From assembly GCA_014904845.1 (NCBI GenBank), contig MU119233.1, positions 62,001-126,000 on the forward strand: DNA of 64,000 nt, given 5' to 3'. The translations under genes were made by a program, and so were the position numbers. The notes beneath the pieces are model-generated. The model was given only the letters and a program-made list of their open reading frames with translations, had not been told where the DNA came from and made no database searches. The DNA is from Acephala macrosclerotiorum. Its lineage: Eukaryota; Ascomycota; Leotiomycetes; Helotiales; Mollisiaceae. Positions 59,320 through 64,000 of the stretch are shown piece after piece; the first letter of the stretch is position 1; the number at the start of each line of letters is the position of its first letter.

Positions 59320-59890
59320 ATATTAAAAATAAATTTTAATTTAATTAAAAACTTATTAATAATCGAATTAATATATTATTTTTTTATTAAATTTAATTTT
59401 AATTTAAAGCGTTATTTATTAAATTATAATTAATTTAAATTCAAATTAAAATAATTAAATAAAAATTTACTTTTTTAAATATTTTAAATACGTTTTAAAT
59501 TTTTTAAACGAATTTTAAACGTTTTAAAATTTATAAATATAAATATTTAATAAATTTAAAATTAAATTATTAAAATTTAATATATATAATTTTAAAATTT
59601 TTTAATATATATTTTATTTTATAAAATTTTTATTTATTAATTTAAAAATATTTTAAATTATATTATTTTTAAATGTTTAAATTTAATAAAATAATTTACG
59701 TATAATATTTTACGTATATAATTAAATAAAATAAAATAAAATAAAATAAAATAAAATAAAATAAAATAAAACAAAATAAAATAAAATAAAATAAAATAAA
59801 ATAAAATAAAATAAAATAAAATAAAATAAAATAAAATAAAATATTTAATAATTAATTATAATATCGAAAGTATATATATATAATTAATAT
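59320..59890 (+). repeat. Left arm of a large inverted repeat
   Basis: Its reverse complement pairs with 60165-60775 over most of its length. Anchor pairs include AATCGAATTAATATATTA (59352 on) with its reverse complement near 60715, AAAGCGTTATTTATTAAATT with ATTTAATAAATAACG near 60670, and ATATCGAAAGTATA (59862 on) with TATACTTTCGATAT (60166 on). The arm includes the pentanucleotide array. Confidence 0.75.
59723..59842. repeat. (AAAAT)n microsatellite
   Basis: About 24 AAAAT units with one A-to-C interruption near 59772, inside the left arm. The right arm has only about three units (60208-60226) and the third copy of the repeat about one, so the array expanded in this copy only. Confidence 0.9.
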
Positions 59891-59934
59891 TAATAAATTT
59901 TAATTTAATAATAACAAATTTAATTTTTTTAAGT

Positions 59935-60130
59935 ATAGTTGGATCGATTGAAAGATTATTATCGAATTTGTCAAATTAATCCAGATTGAAACAATAAATT
60001 TCACGTCTGGAGCGTTTAAAGCGTCTAAAGTCGTTTAAAGCGTTTAAAGCGTTTAGAGCGTTTAAAAGTCGTTTAAAAAACTTGGAGCGTTTGAATTGGC
60101 TGAAATATATAGGTTTAAAGTATTAATTTT
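59935..60130. other. Less mutated spacer between inverted arms, with GCGTTTAAA minisatellite
   Basis: The spacer has visibly more G and C than its surroundings. Between about 60010 and 60092 a unit GCGTTTAAA (variants GTCGTTTAAA, GCGTCTAAA, GCGTTTAGA) repeats about eight times. It has no coding sense. It may be the only unique or low-copy part that escaped RIP. Confidence 0.7.
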
Positions 60131-60164
60131 TTAAGCGAAAAATACTAAAACTCTCGATTACATG

Positions 60165-60775
60165 CGTATACTTTCGATATATTTTTAGTCGCAAACTATT
60201 AAATGCTTTTATTTTATTTTATTTTATTCGATTATATACGTAAATTATATTATACGTTAATTACTTTATTAAATTTAAACTTTTAAAAATAATACGATTT
60301 AAAATATTTTTAAATTAATAAATAAAAGTTTTATAAATTAAAACGTATATTAAAAATTTTTAAAATTAAAAATATTAAAAAATTTAATTTAAAATGCGAT
60401 TATTAAAACTCGATTAAATTTAAAATTATATTAACGTATTTTAATAAAAAATATTAAAAATTTTATATTTAAATTTTATAATAATATATTTTAATACGCG
60501 TTTAATAAAATTAATTAAAATTTTTAAAATAAAATTTTATAATATAAAAAATTTTATATATAAAATTTTAAATAATTTAATTTTAATATATTTAAAAAAT
60601 TTAAAACTTTTAAAACGTTTAAAATTCGTTTAAAAAATTTAAAAAAATAAATTATTATTTAATTAATTTAATAAATAACGTTTTAAATTAAAATTAAATT
60701 TAATAAAAAATAATATATTAATTCGATTATTAACGAATTTTTAATTAAATTAAAATTTATTAATAAAAAATTTTA
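60165..60775 (-). repeat. Right arm of the large inverted repeat
   Basis: Reverse-complement partner of 59320-59890, diverged mainly by C/T and G/A differences (for example GTCGCAAAC in place of ATAATTAAT near 60190), as expected for independent RIP of two copies. Confidence 0.75.
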
Positions 60776-61414
60776 ATATTTTTCGTTTAAAAAAATTAAT
60801 ATTTTAAATTTATATATTTTAATTAATTTAAATTTTTTAAATTTTTTAAATGATTTTAAACGTTTTAAATATAAAATTTATTATTTTAATTTAAATTAAT
60901 TTAATAAATTCGATAATAATTTTTTAATCGATTTAATTATATTTAAAAAAATTAAATTTATTAATAATATTTTAATTAAATTAATTAAATTTTTTAAAAT
61001 ATTTTTTTTATTTTAAAAAAAAATTTATTTATAAATTTATAAATAAATTAATTAATCAATAAATTTTTTTTTTATTTAATATATATTTTATTTTATAAAT
61101 ATTATAAATTAATTTATTAATTAAAATAAAAATATATTATAAAATTTTATATTATTAAATTATTATAATTAATTTAAATTTTTTTTAAAAATTATATAAT
61201 TAAATTTTTTTTTTATAATTATTTATTTTATTTAATATATAATTATAAAAGAATTTAATATTTAAAATAAAAATATATTTATTAAAACAAATTTTAAAAT
61301 TTTTATTAAAAATTATTTAAAATTTAAAATTTAATAACATTTAATTAAATTTTATATAATTTAAATTAATTAATAAATTTAATTATTTTATATAATAAAT
61401 ATAATAATTTAATT

Positions 61415-61720
61415 AATTAAATAATAATTTATTTTTTTAAAAATTTTAATTAATTTTATTATACGCGTATTAAAATATATTAATATAATTTTAAATATTA
61501 ATTTAATTAAAATTTCGATTTTTTTTTTAATATTTTTAATTTTAAAATTTTTTAATATACGTTTTATTTTATAAAACTTTTATTTATTAATTTAAAAATA
61601 TTTTAAATCGTATTATTTTTAAAAATTTAAATTTAATAAAATAATTAATATATAATTATATAAAATAAAAATATTTAATAATTAATTATAATATTTAAAA
61701 TATATATATATAATTAAAAA
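61415..61720 (+). repeat. Third copy of the inverted-repeat unit (direct relative to the left arm)
   Basis: Matches 59585-59900 in the same orientation: TTTTATTTATTAATTTAAAAATAT, the TTTAATTTAATAAAATAATT block and TTAATAATTAATTATAATAT all recur in order, with the AAAAT array reduced to one unit. It also contains ACGCGTATTAAAATAT (61462 on), matching the reverse complement of 60485-60500. The DNA after it (61730-61850) resembles 60800-60960. Confidence 0.65.
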
Positions 61721-64000
61721 TTTTAATATTATAAATTTATATATTTTAATTAATTCAAATTAAATATTTTAAACGATTTTAAATTTTTTAAATATTTTAA
61801 ACGTAAAATATATTATTTTAATTTAAATTAATTTAATTATATTTAAAAAAATTATTATTATATATAAATATAATAAAATTAATAATTTATAATATTTAAA
61901 AATTGAATAAAAATATTTAAATATTATAATATAAAAAATAATTTTAAATATAATTAATAATTTATTATTTTTTATTTTATTCGAATTATTTATAAAAAAT
62001 AATTTAATAAAAAATATATATAATTATTAAAAAAATTTATATTAAATTTTAATTTTCGATTTTATATATTATTTAAATTTAAAAAATTTAATAAATATTT
62101 ATATTTAATTTTTTTTTTTATATATTATTTAATAATTTAAAAATTAAATAATATTATAATTTTTATAAATTAAAATTAAAATTAAATCTTTTTTTTATAA
62201 ATATTATTATTAAAAAACGATTAATAATATTATAATTTTTATAATCGTTTATATTTAAAAATAATCAATATTAATATAATTAAATTATAAAATAAATAAT
62301 TAAAAAATTTTTAATTACGATTTTAATAAATATTTTAAAAATATATAAAAAATTTAAAAATTTATTTAATTTATTATTTAAAAAAAAATTAATATTAATA
62401 AGTTTTTTTTAAAAAAATAAAATTTATTATTATATATTTTTAATAATAATAATATTAACGTTTAAAACGAAAAACGAAAAAAAATAAACGTAAATTAATT
62501 AAAAAAAAAATAATTATTAATTTTTTATTATTAATTAAAAAAATATAAAATATTATATTATTTTTATATATATAATTTAAAATTTTAATAATATTATTTA
62601 TTATTATTAAATAAAATTTATTTATATTAAATTATTAAAAATTATTATATATTTTTAAATTAAAAAAATATTAAAAAAAATATAACGTAAAATATTAAAT
62701 ATTAATATTATTAAAAAATAAAATAATATTAAAATTTATATACGATTTTTATATTTTAATAAATTTTTTTTATTAAATATTTTTTATAGAACGATTTTTT
62801 TAATAAAAAATAAATAAATAAAAATTTTAATAAAAAAACGAAAAAAAAAAAATTTATAATAATATTATTATTTTTAAATATAAATATTAAAAAAAAATTT
62901 TAAATATAAAAACGAAAAAAAAATTCAAATTAAAAAAATATAATTCGTCGATTTAATTAATAAAATTAATTTAAACGATTTAAAATATAAAAAATATTTA
63001 TTATTATAAATCGTTTTAATATTAAAAAAATTATAATTTATTAAAAATTAATTATAAAAATTTAAAAAAAAATATTTAATAAAATAATATTTAATTAAAT
63101 TTTTTTTAAAAAATTTATTTTAATATTAATTTGTTTATTCGTATCAAAATAATTTAATATATAATATAATATAAAAAAAATTTAATATTTTTATATTATT
63201 ATTAAATTATTATATTAATTAATTAAAAAAAATTAAAAAATTATTATAATATTTATTATTATTTTATTAATAAATAAAAAATAAAAATAAATAATTTAAT
63301 ATAAATTATAATTATAATTATATAATATTTATTTTATTTTTAAAACGAATATTAATATATTTATTATTTAATTAAATCGAATAATAATAAATTTTTTTAA
63401 TGTTTTAATTATTATAAAAAAATAATAAAATATAAAATAAAAAAGTTTAATCGTAAATTAATTCGTTTTAATTAATAAATTAAATTTATTTAAAATAATT
63501 TATAATTTTTAAATTAATTAATTAATTAATTTATAATAAATAAAAAAATTTTATATATTAAAAAATACGTAATTAATATTATTTTCGAAATTAATTATTT
63601 ATAAAAAATTTTAAAAAAAAAATATATAATTTTATTATAATCGTTTTTTTATATAATAAATTCATTTTAAATTTCGAAAAAAAAAAATTAAAAAAAAAAA
63701 AAAACTCGTTTTAAATAAAAAATTTAAAATTTAAAATTTTTTAAATTATTATTTTTTTTTTTTAAAAATTTAATAATATTGTTTAAATTATTATTATTAT
63801 TTTTTAAAAATTTAATAATATTTTTAATATTTTTATTAATATTAAATTTTTTTATAATTTTTTTTTTAAATTTAATTAAAAAAAAAAATAAACGAATTTT
63901 AAATTTAAATTTATTATTAAAAATAATTAAATATTATTAATTTTTTAATTTTATATTTTAAAAAATATTTATTATTAAAATTTTTTTTTATTTTTTTTAT

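Larger units (their letters stand above)
55905..64000. repeat. Extreme A+T block (RIP-saturated repeats), runs off right end
   Basis: From about 55,905 to the end the sequence is nearly all A and T with no coding capacity. The boundary is sharp (within about 30 bp). The few C and G left are nearly always in CpG, as expected where RIP has consumed CpA, CpT and CpC. Old repeat units can still be paired by eye (separate entries). This is most likely a nest of transposon relics, perhaps pericentromeric, subtelomeric or an internal AT-isochore; its chromosomal position is unknown. Confidence 0.85.

Noticed and set aside
59011..59842. Two regular arrays considered as CRISPR-like or telomeric repeats
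   Set aside because: They are simple 4- and 5-bp microsatellites without spacers, and the unit is not a telomere repeat (no TTAGGG).
55905..64000. Mitochondrial DNA insertion as explanation for the A+T block
   Set aside because: No mitochondrial gene fragments (cox, cob, nad, rRNA) are readable, G+C is far lower than usual for fungal mtDNA, and the CpG-only residue pattern points to RIP.

Overview
This 64 kb window looks like the nuclear genome of a filamentous ascomycete (Pezizomycotina). The evidence is: short introns (about 40-138 bp) with GT..AG ends and CTNAC-like branch sites; gene families typical of these fungi (HET-domain protein, Zn2Cys6 regulator, several MFS transporters, low-affinity iron permease, PHO84-type permease); and strong marks of repeat-induced point mutation (RIP). 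RIP shows as a copia retroelement and an 8 kb block driven to extreme A+T, and as C-to-T type stop codons in nearby genes. The species cannot be named from the sequence.

Layout. 1-4.5 kb: three vacuolar Ca2+/H+ exchanger (CAX/VCX1-type) paralogues, with an 84 bp second exon of identical length in all three. One runs off the left edge, one has lost its second catalytic motif, one looks intact. 5.3-5.9 kb: a small, extremely charged Glu/Arg helical protein. 6.4-6.7 kb: a small A+T island. 7.8-9.6 kb: low-affinity iron permease with a spliced upstream ORF in its leader. 11.0-11.5 kb: fragment of a conserved fungal protein. 15.5-17.4 kb: inorganic phosphate permease. 17.4-22.0 kb: 4.6 kb with no recognisable gene. 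22.0-23.6 kb: an acyl-protein-thioesterase-like hydrolase and a small hypothetical protein. 24.2-27.6 kb: HET-domain protein and aldehyde dehydrogenase, tail to tail. 28.4-31.3 kb: an unusual EH domain + Cys-rich finger + Vps4-like AAA ATPase, broken by one in-frame stop. 31.5-32.5 kb: phytanoyl-CoA-dioxygenase-like enzyme.

33-46 kb: a block of dead genes. It holds an MFS transporter, a FAD monooxygenase, a CocE/NonD hydrolase and a Zn2Cys6 regulator, all broken by stops and frameshifts, with a 5.5 kb copia element (perfect 5 bp target duplication, 138 bp LTRs) among them. A CGG-N6-CGG sequence is shared between the dioxygenase promoter and the promoter of the dead MFS/monooxygenase pair, so these may once have been a co-regulated cluster. 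46.7-51.4 kb: two small secreted or membrane proteins, an apparently intact six-exon MFS transporter and an intact intron-less glycosyltransferase. 52-55.7 kb: a decayed DExH RNA helicase.

55.9-64 kb: an A+T block with almost no C or G outside CpG. It still shows old repeats: a roughly 0.6 kb inverted repeat around a less mutated spacer, a third copy of the same unit, and two long microsatellites.

All exon joins were read by eye from splice signals and reading-frame continuity. Family assignments rest on motifs recognised by eye; no database search was run.
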